From assembly GCA_002360325.1 (NCBI GenBank), contig DEQG01000054.1, positions 1-5,751 on the forward strand: 5,751 nt of DNA, written 5' to 3'. Under the pieces are notes generated by a model. It saw only the letters and a program-made list of their open reading frames with translations. It did not search any database and had not been told where the DNA came from. This document shows, piece by piece, positions 5,703-5,751 of this stretch (position 1 is its first letter; every line of letters starts with the position of its first letter). The position numbers and the translations under genes are program-made. Source of the stretch: Salinicoccus sp. UBA3372 (GTDB lineage Bacteria; Bacillota; Bacilli; Staphylococcales; Salinicoccaceae).

Positions 5703-5740
5703 TTGATATTGACAAATACTCAATATAATAGTATTATAAT
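5703..5740 (+). promoter_or_regulatory. strong promoter region at the right edge, probably for rplM-rpsI
   Basis: A consensus TTGACA at 5709-5714 is followed 17 bases later by TATTAT (5732-5737), and a perfect TATAAT overlaps at 5735-5740 (20-base spacing). A second core, TTGATA (5703-5708) with perfect TATAAT (5724-5729), has 15-base spacing. Either would be read rightwards out of the window. In related genomes truA is followed by rplM-rpsI, so a ribosomal-protein promoter is expected here, but that gene is not visible. The TAATTAACGG region would contain the start point. Confidence 0.75.
5724..5738. repeat. perfect 7-1-7 palindrome over the -10 region
   Basis: TATAATA and TATTATA are perfect inverted copies around G5731, covering the -10 boxes of the edge promoter. 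A second, overlapping dyad pairs AATACT (5715-5720) with AGTATT (5730-5735). The 7-1-7 form is that of Fur-family operators, but the bases do not match the PerR or Fur consensus. With only A/T in the arms, chance or the doubled -10 box could explain it. Confidence 0.4.
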
Positions 5741-5751
5741 TAACGGTATAA

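Noticed and set aside
5686..5704. Two direct AGTAATT repeats 12 bases apart after truA.
   Set aside because: Seven-base A/T-rich repeats in an A/T-rich spacer are expected by chance, and the first lies inside the truA stop region.
5724..5738. The palindrome read as a PerR or Fur box.
   Set aside because: When aligned to TTATAATnATTATAA or TGATAATnATTATCA most positions disagree, so no known regulator can be named.

Overview
The window is a stretch of the conserved ribosomal-protein (S10-spc-alpha) supercluster of a low-GC Gram-positive bacterium. All nine genes are on the plus strand. Gene order is rpmJ(partial)-rpsM-rpsK-rpoA-rplQ-ecfA1-ecfA2-ecfT-truA, followed by a strong-looking promoter at the right edge. 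This order is typical of Bacillota. RpoA, S11 and TruA read very close to the Staphylococcus proteins as I remember them (for example the TruA signature HPSSRTDRGVH and an alpha C-terminal tail ending GLGLRKED). I therefore infer Staphylococcaceae or a close relative. The G+C-rich codon use of ecfA2 and truA would suit a moderate-GC genus such as Jeotgalicoccus or Salinicoccus better than Staphylococcus itself, but the genus cannot be fixed from this window.

Region 1 (1-2358) is translation and transcription machinery: L36 (missing only its start codon), S13, S11, the RNA polymerase alpha subunit and L17. Most of these genes have strong Shine-Dalgarno sequences and short spacers. The one longer spacer, 85 bases between rpsK and rpoA, contains a TATAAT box with a poor -35.

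Region 2 (2359-2499) is the main non-coding interval. It holds an A/T-rich hairpin, then a GC-rich hairpin followed by seven T, which is a good intrinsic terminator at the end of the ribosomal operon. An upstream arm at 2416-2426 can pair instead with the 3' half of that terminator, giving an attenuator-like choice of two structures. A TATAAT box lies between the arms. No promoter fits downstream of the T-run, so ecfA1 must be expressed by readthrough or from a promoter overlapping the terminator.

Region 3 (2500-4935) encodes the shared energizing module of group II energy-coupling factor (ECF) vitamin transporters: ATPases EcfA1 and EcfA2 and the membrane coupling protein EcfT. The genes overlap and are probably translationally coupled. 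No substrate-binding S component is present, as expected for a module shared by S components encoded elsewhere.

Region 4 (4936-5751) is truA (tRNA pseudouridine synthase), only nine bases after ecfT, then a promoter region with two overlapping candidate cores and a perfect 7-1-7 palindrome over the -10. By analogy with related genomes this probably drives rplM-rpsI, which lie outside the window.

I found no mobile element, CRISPR array, RNA gene or unknown protein. Gene content is ordinary core genome, and the points worth a second look are in the non-coding gaps.
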